A DNA stretch of 64,000 nucleotides from Pseudovibrio exalbescens (GCF_028737195.1 NZ_JAQZAJ010000002.1:434001-498000); one strand, 5' to 3'. Counted from the first letter of the stretch, positions 18,751 to 28,715 are shown. Numbers and translations are program-made. The notes: a model not told the origin generated them from the letters alone.

Positions 18751-19649
18751 TTTATTGGCTCCGCAACCGCGTCTCCCGCTGCGGTCTTTTCAAACTCAAG
18801 GGTGTTCAGATCAAGAAGGCCCTCGAAGTCAATCATTGTGTCTCCGGTCATCATGATGTGATCGTCATCCCGCCACTGGATTTCCAGCGGACCTCCAGGA
18901 AGGTGGATCAACGTTTCGCGACCGGTTTTCTTAAGGCGTGCGGCGGCAACGCCGGTAGCGCAGGCGGCAGTGCCGCAGGCTTCCGTGAGCCCGACGCCGC
19001 GTTCCCAAACACGCAGGCGAATTTCATTGGGTGCCAAGACATGCGCCAAAGAAATGTTTGCGCGCTCGGGGAACATGGGGTGGTTTTCAAGCAAGGGCCC
19101 AAAGCGTTCGAGTTCATGGCCGTTGACGTCTTCAACCCAGAAGATGGCGTGGGGGTTGCCCACGTTCACGACTGATGGGCTGTGCAGGACCGGCGCATCA
19201 ATAGGGCCGATCTGCAATTCTATGGCACGGGTGTCCGCGAATTCTTCGGAAAGCGGGATCTCTTGCCAGCCGAACCTTGGCTTTCCCATATCCACGCTGA
19301 TGCGAGTCTCATCGCCTGTGGCAAAAGCGTTCAGCAAACCGGCGATGGTTTCAATGGAAACATGAGGTGTGCCCGCTTCTCCCATCAAGAGGCGCCCGAT
19401 ACAGCGGGTTGCGTTGCCACACGCTTCCACCTGGCTGCCGTCCTGATTGTGAATGCGCATGAAAGCTGTTGCACCCGCAGGCGACGGCTCAACCGTAATC
19501 ATCTGATCAAAGCCGATACCAGTCTCTCTGTGGCCGATTCTGGCGATTTGCGCAGGCGACAGCTTGAGCGGCGACTGTCGTGCGTCAAACACCACGAAAT
19601 CGTTGCCAAGACCATTCATCTTCAAAAAGGGAACGCGCTCTTGCGCCAT
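18747..19649 (-). CDS. dapF: Diaminopimelate epimerase
   Basis: Converts LL- to meso-diaminopimelate for lysine and peptidoglycan synthesis. The two catalytic cysteines are visible: EACGNATRC (Cys near residue 77) and EACGTAACATG (near 225), with the N-terminal motif KMNGLGNDFVVFD. The chosen ATG at 19649 gives 300 residues; a GTG one codon earlier is possible. It overlaps mtaB by four bases and is the first gene of the probable dapF-mtaB-ftsY operon. Confidence 0.96.
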   Translation of the reverse strand: MAQERVPFLKMNGLGNDFVVFDARQSPLKLSPAQIARIGHRETGIGFDQMITVEPSPAGATAFMRIHNQDGSQVEACGNATRCIGRLLMGEAGTPHVSIETIAGLLNAFATGDETRISVDMGKPRFGWQEIPLSEEFADTRAIELQIGPIDAPVLHSPSVVNVGNPHAIFWVEDVNGHELERFGPLLENHPMFPERANISLAHVLAPNEIRLRVWERGVGLTEACGTAACATGVAAARLKKTGRETLIHLPGGPLEIQWRDDDHIMMTGDTMIDFEGLLDLNTLEFEKTAAGDAVAEPIN

Positions 19650-19754
19650 CACACTGCCACCAACTGCATCAGAGAGAAAATCAGGTGCCCTATATCTAGT
19701 AAAACTCGCCGGATTTCCAGAGAGTAGTTGCGCCGCTACGGCACGCGAGCCCCG

Positions 19755-20309
19755 TTAGGCCTCAATTACCATATGAGCGCCGGGTTTTACCAGTGCCAAG
19801 ATTTGCTTCATGTGTTCAGGATACACAGCAACACAGCCCTCTGTGGGCTTATAGCCTTCACGGGCGATGTGAAAGAAAATGGCGCTTCCTCTACCCGGAA
19901 CCGCTGGAAACATGTTGCAATCCAATACCACGACCACATCATACAGCCGGTCTTCTCGCCACATGCGCTCATGACTGGCATTAAAGGGTAGCTCTACCGG
20001 CCGGTTGTAGGCTAAATGATCGGCTTCATCACACCAGCCATCGTTTTGTGAGAGCGCAAAGGCGGGCAGGTGAGTCGTCTCCAGCACGGCTTTGTCAGGA
20101 CGGTAGTAGACATTCAGCAGTTCAAACGTCCCGACAGGCGTGCTGCCATCACCTTCCGTCTTGTCGCGGTTGATACCTGAACGCCCCAATGCACACGGAA
20201 ACGTGAACTCGCCGACAGAGAGTTCGCCTTGATGCGCGAGTGGCCCCACATGGCGCACAACCAAGGTTTGGTTGTTGTTTGCACCGGATGAGGAATGAAC
20301 AGGGAGCAT
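19755..20309 (-). CDS. L,D-transpeptidase (YkuD) family protein
   Basis: The 184-residue protein is essentially one YkuD catalytic domain. The catalytic pair sits in HIAREGYKPTEGCVAV, with His near 147 and Cys near 159; the common SHGC form is replaced by TEGC, as in the branch of YkuD proteins with the LGRSGINRDKTEGDGSTPVG region seen here. L,D-transpeptidases form 3-3 crosslinks in peptidoglycan or attach lipoproteins to it. No signal peptide is apparent at the N-terminus (MLPVHSSSGANNNQ), which is odd for a periplasmic enzyme; either export is unconventional or the start is further upstream in a form I cannot see. It is on the same strand as dapF, about 100 bases upstream of it. Confidence 0.85.
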   Translation of the reverse strand: MLPVHSSSGANNNQTLVVRHVGPLAHQGELSVGEFTFPCALGRSGINRDKTEGDGSTPVGTFELLNVYYRPDKAVLETTHLPAFALSQNDGWCDEADHLAYNRPVELPFNASHERMWREDRLYDVVVVLDCNMFPAVPGRGSAIFFHIAREGYKPTEGCVAVYPEHMKQILALVKPGAHMVIEA

Positions 20310-20485
20310 TGGGCTAACTCTCGACCTTCAGTCTTCAGTGGTTTTGACGGCTCAAGAATAAACTTCATATCACCGCCGCGTGAAACAGATTTTATGGCGC
20401 AATCTTGTTTAAGGATCGATTTTTGCGAGCTTTTTGAAAAGTGATCAGGTTAGTATAACTGCAAATATAGTCCAAAGGTGAACCG

Positions 20486-21169
20486 ATGACTGCACGCAAA
20501 ATCCTGATCGTGGATGACGACAACGACCTGCGCGAGGCTCTGGTGGAACAACTGTCGCTTTACGACGAGTTTGAAACCACTGAGGCGAGCACTGCTGCAG
20601 AAGGCCTTAAAATCGCGAAAGCCGACCATTTCGATCTGTTGATCATGGACGTCGGTTTGCCAGACATTGACGGTCGGGAAGCCGTTAAACTTCTGCGCAA
20701 GAGCGATTTTCGTGCGCCAATCATCATGCTGACCGGCCATGACGGCGATAGCGACACTATTCTCGGCCTGGAGGCCGGTGCGAACGATTATGTCACCAAG
20801 CCATTCAAGTTCGCGGTACTGCTCGCCCGCATTCGTGCTCACTTGCGGCAACACGAACAGAGTGAAGATGCCGTGTTCACCATCGGTCGATACACCTTCC
20901 AGCCATCAGCCAAGGTGATGGTGGATGAAGGTGGAACCAAGGTGCGTCTGACGGAAAAGGAAACATCGATCCTGAAGTTCCTGTACCGCGCTGGCGAAAA
21001 GCCGGTCACCCGAGACGTCCTCCTGCATGAGGTGTGGGGCTACAACTCAGGGGTGACAACGCACACGCTGGAAACGCATATTTACCGTTTGCGTCAAAAG
21101 GTTGAGCGCGATCCCTCAAATGCTGAGCTGTTGGTTACAGAAGCCGGTGGATATAAGCTTGTGCCTTGA
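20486..21169 (+). CDS. OmpR-family response regulator (no adjacent kinase)
   Basis: The 227-residue regulator has an N-terminal receiver with acidic pocket Asp10-12, phospho-acceptor Asp55 (LLIMDVGLPD), Thr83 and Lys105. A winged-helix DNA-binding domain from about residue 130 ends in the typical THTLETHIYRLRQKV recognition helix and wing. It should activate or repress promoters when phosphorylated. No histidine kinase lies next to it; a small cyclic-nucleotide-binding protein gene follows after 24 bases. A ribosome site (AAAGGTG) precedes the ATG. Confidence 0.92.
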   Translation: MTARKILIVDDDNDLREALVEQLSLYDEFETTEASTAAEGLKIAKADHFDLLIMDVGLPDIDGREAVKLLRKSDFRAPIIMLTGHDGDSDTILGLEAGANDYVTKPFKFAVLLARIRAHLRQHEQSEDAVFTIGRYTFQPSAKVMVDEGGTKVRLTEKETSILKFLYRAGEKPVTRDVLLHEVWGYNSGVTTHTLETHIYRLRQKVERDPSNAELLVTEAGGYKLVP

Positions 21170-21193
21170 ACCGTTCAGCGGTAATTCAAAGGT

Positions 21194-21706
21194 ATGAGCT
21201 TAGCCCGCGATATCAGCGTCTTGCGACGCGTGCCCATGTTGTCGACTTTCTCGGATGACCAGCTTCGTCTGCTGGCCTTTAGTGCTGAGTCGGTATCCGT
21301 TCCCAAAGGTCGTGCGATCTTCGAAGAGGGAGAGCGCGCAGAAGGCGGTATTGTTATCGCAGAAGGCTCAGTGCGCCTCGAAACAGGCATGGGCGATCAA
21401 GCGGTTCAGCATGGGACCTATGGAGAAGGCACACTTCTGGGTGAAAGCGCGCTGCTAGCCGAGGGGTTCCGTCCCGTGCGTGCTGTAGCTCTGGAAGATT
21501 GCACTCTGATCCGCATTCGCCGGGCGTTGTTCGCCCGTATGCTCTCTGAGTTTCCTGAGATTGCTGTTGAGCTCCTCAAGACCCGTAGTGAACGCTTTGC
21601 CGCAACAACAGAAGCGCTGAAACGTGTCGGATCCCGTTTGGACTATGCGGAACGCATCGATCAGCAACGCTTACAAGAAAAAGCCAAACGCTCCAAAGGC
21701 GAGTAG
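21194..21706 (+). CDS. Cyclic nucleotide-binding domain protein
   Basis: The 170-residue protein has a cNMP/Crp-type sensor beta-barrel from about residue 15 to 125 (DDQLRLLAFSAESVSVPKGR, then EGTLLGESALLAEGFRPVRA, the phosphate-binding cassette region). It has no helix-turn-helix; instead a C-terminal charged helix (SRLDYAERIDQQRLQEKAKR) ends the protein. It therefore cannot act as an ordinary Crp regulator and may sense a ligand and act through a partner. The cassette lacks the canonical R-A of cAMP binders, so the ligand is uncertain. It is probably co-transcribed with the response regulator 24 bases upstream. Confidence 0.85.
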   Translation: MSLARDISVLRRVPMLSTFSDDQLRLLAFSAESVSVPKGRAIFEEGERAEGGIVIAEGSVRLETGMGDQAVQHGTYGEGTLLGESALLAEGFRPVRAVALEDCTLIRIRRALFARMLSEFPEIAVELLKTRSERFAATTEALKRVGSRLDYAERIDQQRLQEKAKRSKGE

Positions 21707-21799
21707 GTCTTGTAAATTGTCGGCATGAGGTGGATGCCCCTGTAGGCATCTGTCAGGAAGTGGCGAGTAAAACAAGCACCTTTTCATCAAGTCATAAAC

Positions 21800-21829
21800 A
21801 AAAAGCCCCAACCAGTGGCAGGGGCTTTA
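21800..21829 (-). terminator. Rho-independent terminator after leuD (minus strand)
   Basis: Read on the minus strand, AAAGCCCC and GGGGCTTT pair around an 11-base loop and continue TTTGTTTATG. It lies 20 bases past the leuD stop. Confidence 0.75.
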
Positions 21830-21850
21830 ACTTGTTTATGCCGACGGACC

Positions 21851-22456
21851 CTAGTGCCAAGGATGGGTCTTGGCTTTTTCTTCCTCGTGAGCATCGATAT
21901 GGGCGGTCTTCTCAAGAGTGAGGCCGATATCGTCAAGGCCGTTCAGCAGGCAGTGCTTACGGAACTCATCAATCTCAAAGCTGATTTCGCCGCCGTCCGG
22001 GCCGTGAATCTTTTGTACTTCAAGGTCGACCGTCAGCGTTGCATTGGCTCCGCGGTTTGCGTCATCGAGAAGCTTTTCCAGTTCTGCTTCGGAAACCACG
22101 ATCGGCAAAATGCCGTTTTTGAAGCAGTTGTTGTAAAAGATGTCCGCGAATGAAGTGGAGATAACAACGCGGATACCGAAATCCAGCAAGGCCCATGGGG
22201 CGTGCTCGCGGGACGAGCCGCAACCAAAGTTGTCGCCTGCCACAAGGATCTGTGCTTCGCGGTAGCCCGGTTTGTTCAGAACGAACTCAGCGTTTTCGGA
22301 GCCATCCTCATGTGTGCGCATTTCGTGAAACAGCGCAGTTCCAAGGCCGGTGCGTTTAATGGTCTTCAGAAACTGCTTCGGGATGATCATATCGGTGTCG
22401 ATGTTGACCAATGGCAGCGGAGCCGCAACCCCAGTTAATTTAGTGAACTTTTCCAC
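21851..22456 (-). CDS. leuD: 3-isopropylmalate dehydratase small subunit
   Basis: Small subunit of isopropylmalate isomerase in leucine synthesis; the cluster-bearing LeuC is not in the window. The 201-residue protein has [13 protein letters not shown] near the N-terminus and the hallmark [17 protein letters not shown] loop in the middle. The start is a GTG at 22456 with GAGGAGA upstream. argC lies 42 bases upstream on the same strand, an unusual pairing that may place a leucine and an arginine gene under one promoter. Confidence 0.95.
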   Translation of the reverse strand: MEKFTKLTGVAAPLPLVNIDTDMIIPKQFLKTIKRTGLGTALFHEMRTHEDGSENAEFVLNKPGYREAQILVAGDNFGCGSSREHAPWALLDFGIRVVISTSFADIFYNNCFKNGILPIVVSEAELEKLLDDANRGANATLTVDLEVQKIHGPDGGEISFEIDEFRKHCLLNGLDDIGLTLEKTAHIDAHEEEKAKTHPWH

Positions 22457-22498
22457 GAGCAGGTTCTCCTCGAAACTCTGGTTCTTTTGGTTCTGCCG

Positions 22499-23446
22499 TC
22501 AGTCGACAGTCAGACCGCTTTTTTGATCGATGCCCAGCATCAGATTAAGGTTCTGGACAGCAGCGCCCGAAGCGCCCTTGCCCAGATTGTCATAAACCGC
22601 CATCAACACAGCCTGCGCGCGGTCGTCATTAGCAAAGACGTAAAGGCGCATTGTGTTGGTGCCGTTAAAGGTTTCGGGGTTAAGTTCAGGAACTTTCTGC
22701 ACAGCCTCAAATGGCGCAACTTCCACAAAACCCTCTGAATCTGCGTAGTAATCAGAGATGGCTTCGTGAAGGGTCTTGCCACTAGGGGCGCTCTTCAATG
22801 CGCTCAGTTGCAAAGGAACGCAGGTCACCATGCCTTGCGCGTAGTTGCCAACAGCCGGTTGGAACAGTGGCGCCACATCCAGTTTTGCATTCAGCTGCAT
22901 TTCCGGCAGATGCTTGTGATTGAAGCCAAGCGCATAGGGCATGTAAGGCGCTGGCTGCGCCTCACTTTCATAGGTTTCAATCATTTGCCGCCCGCCACCC
23001 GAATACCCAGAGATGGCGTTCATGGTGAGGGGGAAGTCTGCAGGGATCAGACCACCTTCAACAAGCGGCCGCACCGTGGCAATCAAGCCCTGAGGATAGC
23101 AGCCTGGATTTGAAACAAAGCGTCCTTCAGCAATAGCTTGCTTTTGGCCCTTTGCCATTTCAGCAAAGCCGTAGTTCCATTCAGGGTCCACGCGATGCGC
23201 TGTCGAGGCATCAATGACCTTGGTCTTTGAGTTCTCGATCAGGCTCACACTTTCCTTCGCAGCGTCGTCTGGAAGGCAAAGGATGGCAACATCTGCCGCA
23301 TTCAGGAGCTCGGCACGAGCGGAGAGTTCCTTACGGCGTGCAGGGTCGATGCTGATCAGCTCGATGTCACGGCGGCCGGCCAGACGCTCGCGGATCTGCA
23401 GACCCGTTGTTCCGGCTTCTCCGTCGATAAATACACGCGCTGTCAT
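22499..23446 (-). CDS. argC: N-acetyl-gamma-glutamyl-phosphate reductase
   Basis: NADPH-dependent reductase of the arginine pathway. At 315 residues it is the shorter type. The Rossmann loop reads GEAGTTGLQIRERL (residues 9-22), and the catalytic cysteine is Cys116 in NPGCYP. The region NAISGYSGGGRQ contacts substrate. The ATG at 23446 begins the first strand directly. It is on the same strand as leuD. Confidence 0.95.
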   Translation of the reverse strand: MTARVFIDGEAGTTGLQIRERLAGRRDIELISIDPARRKELSARAELLNAADVAILCLPDDAAKESVSLIENSKTKVIDASTAHRVDPEWNYGFAEMAKGQKQAIAEGRFVSNPGCYPQGLIATVRPLVEGGLIPADFPLTMNAISGYSGGGRQMIETYESEAQPAPYMPYALGFNHKHLPEMQLNAKLDVAPLFQPAVGNYAQGMVTCVPLQLSALKSAPSGKTLHEAISDYYADSEGFVEVAPFEAVQKVPELNPETFNGTNTMRLYVFANDDRAQAVLMAVYDNLGKGASGAAVQNLNLMLGIDQKSGLTVD

Positions 23447-23854
23447 GACGACCTAACTCCTTGGCTCGTAAACATTGAATTGCCGAGCCTTTTACACTTA
23501 AACGCCCAAAATGTCACAATTTGAATTGTCCTATAAGCGGGCTCGAAAAGGTAGCGCTCTGTCCTCAAGTGGGCGTTGAGTGCGTCTCAAGCAAAAAATA
23601 CGGTGATCAACTTACATCGCAGTCTGCGTTAGAGTGGTTTGCCGTGGGCGTCTGAGGTAGCTTCGCAGGATCAGGCAGCGGACTTTTCGAGGCAGAATCT
23701 CATAAAAGTCAAAGGTCTGTCGCTTGATAGTGTTCGATACCGCGCCCACCTTAAGGCACCAGTTGGACAAACGTGCGCACGATCCGGCTCTTGGAATTCT
23801 GTTGGCAAAGCCGAGCCATGTTTGTCTCCCCTAAACCGGACGAGAGGCCCAAAC
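23447..23854. other. Gene-free divergent region between argC and NAD-glutamate dehydrogenase
   Basis: About 400 bases with no convincing gene. Codons 23639-23854 are open in frame with the dehydrogenase but carry no recognisable domain and no start with a ribosome site, so I treat them as leader. At 23516-23529 there is an AT-rich palindrome, ACAATT-TG-AATTGT, which could be an operator for argC or the dehydrogenase. No terminator or RNA gene is visible. Confidence 0.45.
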
Positions 23855-26800
23855 ATGTCCGATGCCATGACGCTAACAAAAGAAACCCTTATTGATAGCA
23901 CCTGCAAGCTGCTGAAGAACGAGAACGACGCGCTGGCCAGGTTTGCCAGCGATCTATTCAAACTCGCAGATGCAGAAGATCTGGCACACTACACTTCCGA
24001 AGATCTGTCCGCGCTCGTCAACGTGGCGTGGGAGGACTTTCAAAGCCACCCCAAAGGCCTCCAGCGGATCAGCGTGTTTAATCCGCAAGCGCCGAAGGGT
24101 TCCCGGCTCGAGAATGTGACTGTCGTTGAAATTTTGAACGACAATATGCCGTTTCTCGTTTCGTCAGTGATGGGCCACCTGACCGTAAACGGCTACGACC
24201 CGCAGCTCGTGTTGCATCCGTTGTTTACGGTAGAGCGCGATGCGGACGGAAACCTTCAAGAATTTCATGGGTCGGTTGGACCAAGCGGAGATGCGGTTCG
24301 GCGTGAAAGCTTCATCCACATTCACGTTCCTCGCCTCGACACGGACCAACAGCGCGATGACTTGACCGCCGCCCTGCGTCTGATCATGGACGATGTGCGC
24401 TGCGCCGTGAACGACTGGCAGCCGATGCGTGCCCGGTTGCAGCAGGCGATTGAAGCTTACACCAATACCCGCACGCCTTATTCCAAGGCCCAGCTGGATG
24501 AAGCGATTCAGTTCCTTGAATGGATGGCAGCAGATAACTTCACGCTGCTCGGCATGCGTGAGTTCATTTTCGAAGGTGGTGTAGAAAAGGGCGATCTTGA
24601 GTTTATTCAGGGCACCGGTTTGGGATTGCTGGCCGATCCGGATGTTCGCGTGTTGCGACGTGGCTCCGAGTTTGTCGTGATGACACCTGAAATTCGCGAT
24701 TTCCTGCTCAAGCCAGAGCCGCTGATCATCGCCAAGGCCAATGTGAAGAGCCGCGTGCACCGTCCCGTTCACATGGACTACATCGGCGTAAAGCTTTTTG
24801 ACGAAAACGGCGTACTCACTGGCGAGCTGCGCATCGTGGGCTTGTTCACCTCCACCGCGTACACCCGCTCCACCTCTTCGATACCATACATCCGCCAAAA
24901 AGTGGCGCAGGTCATGCGGATGCATGGCTTCGATCCCGAAAGTCACAGTGGCCGCGCACTAAGAAACGTGCTGGAAGAATATCCCCGTGATGACCTGTTC
25001 CAGATTGATGCGGAAACTCTCTACGAGTTTTCAAAAGCGATTCTGCAGCTCGGCGAACGCCCTCGCGTTCGTGTTTTGTCACGTCGAGACAAGTTCGAGC
25101 GCTTCGCCTCCATCCTGACGTTTATCCCGCGAGATCGTTTCACGACTCAAATACGGGAACGCGTTGGCGCCTACATGGCCGAAGCTTTCGACGGCCGCAT
25201 CTCTGCATGGTACATTTCGTATCCGGAAGGACCGTTGGTTCGCGTGCACTACATTATTGGACGCGACAGTGGTGAAACGCCAAACCCGCAGCAGAAAGAC
25301 CTTGAAGAAGCGGTCGAAGAGATCATCAGCTCTTGGCAGGATCTGCTGGCTGATGCGCTTAACGACAGCCATGAACCTTCTGTGGCCCGTTCCCTTCTCA
25401 AACGCTACAGCAGTGCGTTTGACGGCAGTTACTCGGCGGTCACCTCTCCGCATATGGCGCTTGATGATATCCGCCATATGGAGAAGATCACATCGGCCCG
25501 TCCCCTGCTGATCAAGTTCTACAAGCGCGAGGCGTCCTCCAGTCGTCAGCTTTCTCTGCGCACGTATCACAGCGAATCCCCACTTGCCCTTTCAACGCGG
25601 GTTCCGCTGCTTGAAAATATGGGCTTTCGGGTCATCAACGAGCGAACCTACCGCATAAACCCAAATGGCAAGCCAATGCGCTATCTGCACGATACGACGT
25701 TACAGGTCGAAGGGGATGATGCGCACGATCTTACCAATGCCGATATTGAGCGGCTGGGCGCATTGTTTCTGGCCGTTTGGAATGGTCAAGCAGAGAGCGA
25801 TGGCTATAACGCTCTGGCTCTTAAGGCGAGCCTTGCATGGCGGGATATCGCCGTGCTGCGCGCTTTGTCCCGGTATTTGCGTCAGGCAGGTATCCTCTAT
25901 TCCGAGGACTACATGTGGGGCGCACTGAACCGCTATCCAGAGATCTCCAGAGACCTGCTTGAGTACTTCCATACGCGTTTCAACCCGGGCATCAGCGAAG
26001 GTGACCGCAGCACAGCGGCGGCGAAAATTGATGAACGCATCATGGCAGCGCTGGATGGCGTTGACAGCTTGGATGACGATCGGATCATTCGCCGGTTCAA
26101 GAACCTGATTGAGGGTTTGCTGCGCACCAACTTCTACCAGCTCGACGACAAGGGAATGCCTAAAGGTACGTTCGCCTTCAAGCTGGCACCGCACATGCTG
26201 GAAGAACTGCCGAAGCCGTTGCCTTACCGCGAAATGTTCGTTTACAGCCCGCGGGTTGAAGGCGTTCACATGCGTTTCGGCACCGTTGCACGAGGCGGCT
26301 TGCGCTGGTCAGACCGCGCTCAGGACTTCCGCACCGAGGTGTTGGGTCTTGTGAAAGCACAGCAGGTTAAAAATGCAGTTATTGTTCCGGTAGGCGCCAA
26401 AGGCGGCTTCTTGCCGAAGCAGCTTCCCAAAGCTGGCACTCGCGATGAAATCTTCAAGGAGGGCACGGAAGCCTACAAGATCTTCATTTCATCCCTCCTC
26501 GATGTGACGGACAATCTGGATGGAGATGTTATTTCTCCGCCTAAGGAAGTGGTTCGCCATGACGCCGATGATCCGTATCTTGTGGTGGCTGCGGACAAGG
26601 GCACCGCGACTTTCTCAGACACAGCAAACAGCCTGTCCGAGGGGCGTCAGTTCTGGTTGGGGGATGCCTTTGCTTCCGGTGGCTCTGCGGGCTATGATCA
26701 CAAGAAGATGGGCATCACGGCACGCGGTGGCTGGGAAGCCGTGAAGCGCCATTTCCGCGAAATGGACCGCGATATTCAGAAGGAGCCATTCACCGTTTGC

Positions 26801-28660
26801 GGTGTGGGCGACATGTCAGGTGATGTCTTCGGAAACGGAATGTTGCTTTCCAAGGCAACACGTCTGGTCGCGGCGTTCGACCACCGCGACATTTTCATTG
26901 ACCCGAATCCGGATCCAGCCGCCAGTTGGTCAGAGCGCAAACGCATCTTTGATTTGGGGCGCTCCTCTTGGCAGGACTATGACAAGTCTTTGATCTCCGA
27001 GGGAGGTGGCATCTTCCCCCGCTCAGCAAAATCCATTGAGCTTTCCATACAGATCCAAAAGTTGCTGGGGCTGAACAAGGCCAAATGTTCGCCGCAAGAA
27101 CTCATGACAGCCATCTTGAAGATGGAAGCTGACCTTCTGTGGTTCGGCGGCATCGGCACATACGTGCGTGCAAACTCCGAGACGGACGCCTCCGTGGGCG
27201 ATCGTGCGAACGATGCCATCCGTGTTACGGCCTCTGATCTTCGCGTAAAGGTCATTGGAGAGGGGGCGAACCTCGGCATTACCCAGAAGGCACGCATCGA
27301 GTTTGCCCGAAGAGGTGGCCGGTGTAACTCCGATGCCATCGACAACTCCGCAGGCGTGAACTCCTCGGACGTTGAGGTGAACATCAAGATTGCGCTGGGC
27401 TCGGCTGTGAAATCCGGAAAGCTCAATACAGAAAGCCGTAATGAGCTGCTGGCGAGTATGACCGACAACGTAGCGTCTCTGGTCTTGCGGAACAACTATC
27501 TGCAGACGCTCGCCATATCGCTGACGGAACTTCGCGGGCTTGAAGATACCGGCTATCAGGTGCGTCTCATGCGCCAGCTCGAAAGCCAGGACTTGCTCGA
27601 CCGGGCTGTTGAGGATCTGCCGGATGATTTGACGATTGAGGAACGCGTGAAGCAGGGCGAGGGTCTGTCTCGTCCAGAGATTGGAGTGCTGCTGGCCTAT
27701 GCCAAGCTGACGCTTTACGACAAGTTGCTTGAAAGTTCGGTACCTGATGACGCTTATCTGGCTAAAGAGCTGTATCGATATTTCCCTGAGCAGATGCGAG
27801 AGGCGTACGCTGACGAAATCGAGGGTCATCGTCTGCGCCGCGAAATCATCGCAACCATGCTGGCCAACTCCATCATCAATCGGGGCGGTCCAACTTTCGT
27901 GACCCGCCTGGTCGACAAGTCTGGTTCAACTGAAGCGGATCTTGCCATGGCATTCGCAGCAGTTCGTGATGCCTATGGGCTGACTGAGTTGAACGAGGAG
28001 ATCAACGCACTCGACACCATCATTCCAGGCGAGTTGCAGCTTGAACTTTATCTGGCCATTCAAAACCTGTTCCATGGTCAGGTTCTGTGGTTCCTGCGCA
28101 ATGTTTCCTTTGCCGATGGCATCGAGGCTGCTGTCAAGCGGTTCAAGGACAACGTTGAAACCTTGTCTCCACGCCTTGAAACCTTCCTGCCGGAAAACGA
28201 CGCCAAGTCCCTTACAGAGGAAACGGAGCGTCTGGTGATGGCAGGAGTTCCGGTCATGATCGCAGGGCGCATTGCACGCCTGCCCGGTGAAGTGATGATC
28301 CCGGATATCGTATTGGTGGCTGAAAAGACCGGCAAGCAGACTACAGATGTGGCTGCATGCTTCTTCCATATCGCCAATGAGTTCAGCTTCAGCCGTATCG
28401 ATGAGCTGGCCCGTGAGTTCGATATTCGTGACTATTACGACGGACTTGCTCTGGACCGGGCCCGTTCAATCCTGGCCGAAGCCCACCGCGAGTTGACCGC
28501 ACAAGCTATTGTCCACCCAGACGGCGTTGGTGGTTGGCTGGATGAGCGCAAGACGAAGGTGGACCGCACGAAGGTCGCAGTTCAGGAAATCCTTGAGAAG
28601 GATCTGACTGTTTCCAAGTTCTCGGTTGCCGCCAGCATGCTGGCAGAGCTTGCAGGCTAG
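23855..28660 (+). CDS. gdhZ: NAD-specific glutamate dehydrogenase, large (180 kDa) type
   Basis: Oxidative deamination of glutamate to 2-oxoglutarate with NAD. The ATG at 23855 with GAGAGG upstream gives 1601 residues, the length of the large L-GDH180 class (Caulobacter GdhZ). The N-terminal half contains ACT-like regulatory regions; the catalytic core lies around residues 800-1200, with GGLRWSDRAQDFRTEVLGLV, then VPVGAKGGF and GDMSGDVFGNGML. A long helical C-terminal domain follows. It is a single gene ending in a strong hairpin. Its product joins the TCA pool handled by the sucAB genes in this window. Enzymes of this class are usually regulated allosterically by amino acids. Confidence 0.96.
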   Translation: MSDAMTLTKETLIDSTCKLLKNENDALARFASDLFKLADAEDLAHYTSEDLSALVNVAWEDFQSHPKGLQRISVFNPQAPKGSRLENVTVVEILNDNMPFLVSSVMGHLTVNGYDPQLVLHPLFTVERDADGNLQEFHGSVGPSGDAVRRESFIHIHVPRLDTDQQRDDLTAALRLIMDDVRCAVNDWQPMRARLQQAIEAYTNTRTPYSKAQLDEAIQFLEWMAADNFTLLGMREFIFEGGVEKGDLEFIQGTGLGLLADPDVRVLRRGSEFVVMTPEIRDFLLKPEPLIIAKANVKSRVHRPVHMDYIGVKLFDENGVLTGELRIVGLFTSTAYTRSTSSIPYIRQKVAQVMRMHGFDPESHSGRALRNVLEEYPRDDLFQIDAETLYEFSKAILQLGERPRVRVLSRRDKFERFASILTFIPRDRFTTQIRERVGAYMAEAFDGRISAWYISYPEGPLVRVHYIIGRDSGETPNPQQKDLEEAVEEIISSWQDLLADALNDSHEPSVARSLLKRYSSAFDGSYSAVTSPHMALDDIRHMEKITSARPLLIKFYKREASSSRQLSLRTYHSESPLALSTRVPLLENMGFRVINERTYRINPNGKPMRYLHDTTLQVEGDDAHDLTNADIERLGALFLAVWNGQAESDGYNALALKASLAWRDIAVLRALSRYLRQAGILYSEDYMWGALNRYPEISRDLLEYFHTRFNPGISEGDRSTAAAKIDERIMAALDGVDSLDDDRIIRRFKNLIEGLLRTNFYQLDDKGMPKGTFAFKLAPHMLEELPKPLPYREMFVYSPRVEGVHMRFGTVARGGLRWSDRAQDFRTEVLGLVKAQQVKNAVIVPVGAKGGFLPKQLPKAGTRDEIFKEGTEAYKIFISSLLDVTDNLDGDVISPPKEVVRHDADDPYLVVAADKGTATFSDTANSLSEGRQFWLGDAFASGGSAGYDHKKMGITARGGWEAVKRHFREMDRDIQKEPFTVCGVGDMSGDVFGNGMLLSKATRLVAAFDHRDIFIDPNPDPAASWSERKRIFDLGRSSWQDYDKSLISEGGGIFPRSAKSIELSIQIQKLLGLNKAKCSPQELMTAILKMEADLLWFGGIGTYVRANSETDASVGDRANDAIRVTASDLRVKVIGEGANLGITQKARIEFARRGGRCNSDAIDNSAGVNSSDVEVNIKIALGSAVKSGKLNTESRNELLASMTDNVASLVLRNNYLQTLAISLTELRGLEDTGYQVRLMRQLESQDLLDRAVEDLPDDLTIEERVKQGEGLSRPEIGVLLAYAKLTLYDKLLESSVPDDAYLAKELYRYFPEQMREAYADEIEGHRLRREIIATMLANSIINRGGPTFVTRLVDKSGSTEADLAMAFAAVRDAYGLTELNEEINALDTIIPGELQLELYLAIQNLFHGQVLWFLRNVSFADGIEAAVKRFKDNVETLSPRLETFLPENDAKSLTEETERLVMAGVPVMIAGRIARLPGEVMIPDIVLVAEKTGKQTTDVAACFFHIANEFSFSRIDELAREFDIRDYYDGLALDRARSILAEAHRELTAQAIVHPDGVGGWLDERKTKVDRTKVAVQEILEKDLTVSKFSVAASMLAELAG

Positions 28661-28667
28661 AAATCAG

Positions 28668-28696
28668 AAAGGCGCCTCCGTTGGGGCGCCTTTTTC
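28668..28696 (+). terminator. Rho-independent terminator, possibly bidirectional
   Basis: The stem AAAGGCGCC / GGCGCCTTT with an eight-base loop is followed by TTTTT on the plus strand. On the minus strand the same stem lies just past coaA and is followed by a shorter T-run. Confidence 0.85.
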
Positions 28697-28715
28697 ATCG
28701 GTCCGGATAGAGCGA

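Noticed and set aside
23639-23854. N-terminal extension of NAD-glutamate dehydrogenase by 72 codons
   Set aside because: The ATG at 23855 has a ribosome site and gives the usual length; the extension has no family counterpart.
27023-27829. A 268-codon open frame antisense to the glutamate dehydrogenase C-terminal part
   Set aside because: It lies inside a certain gene and shows no independent signals.
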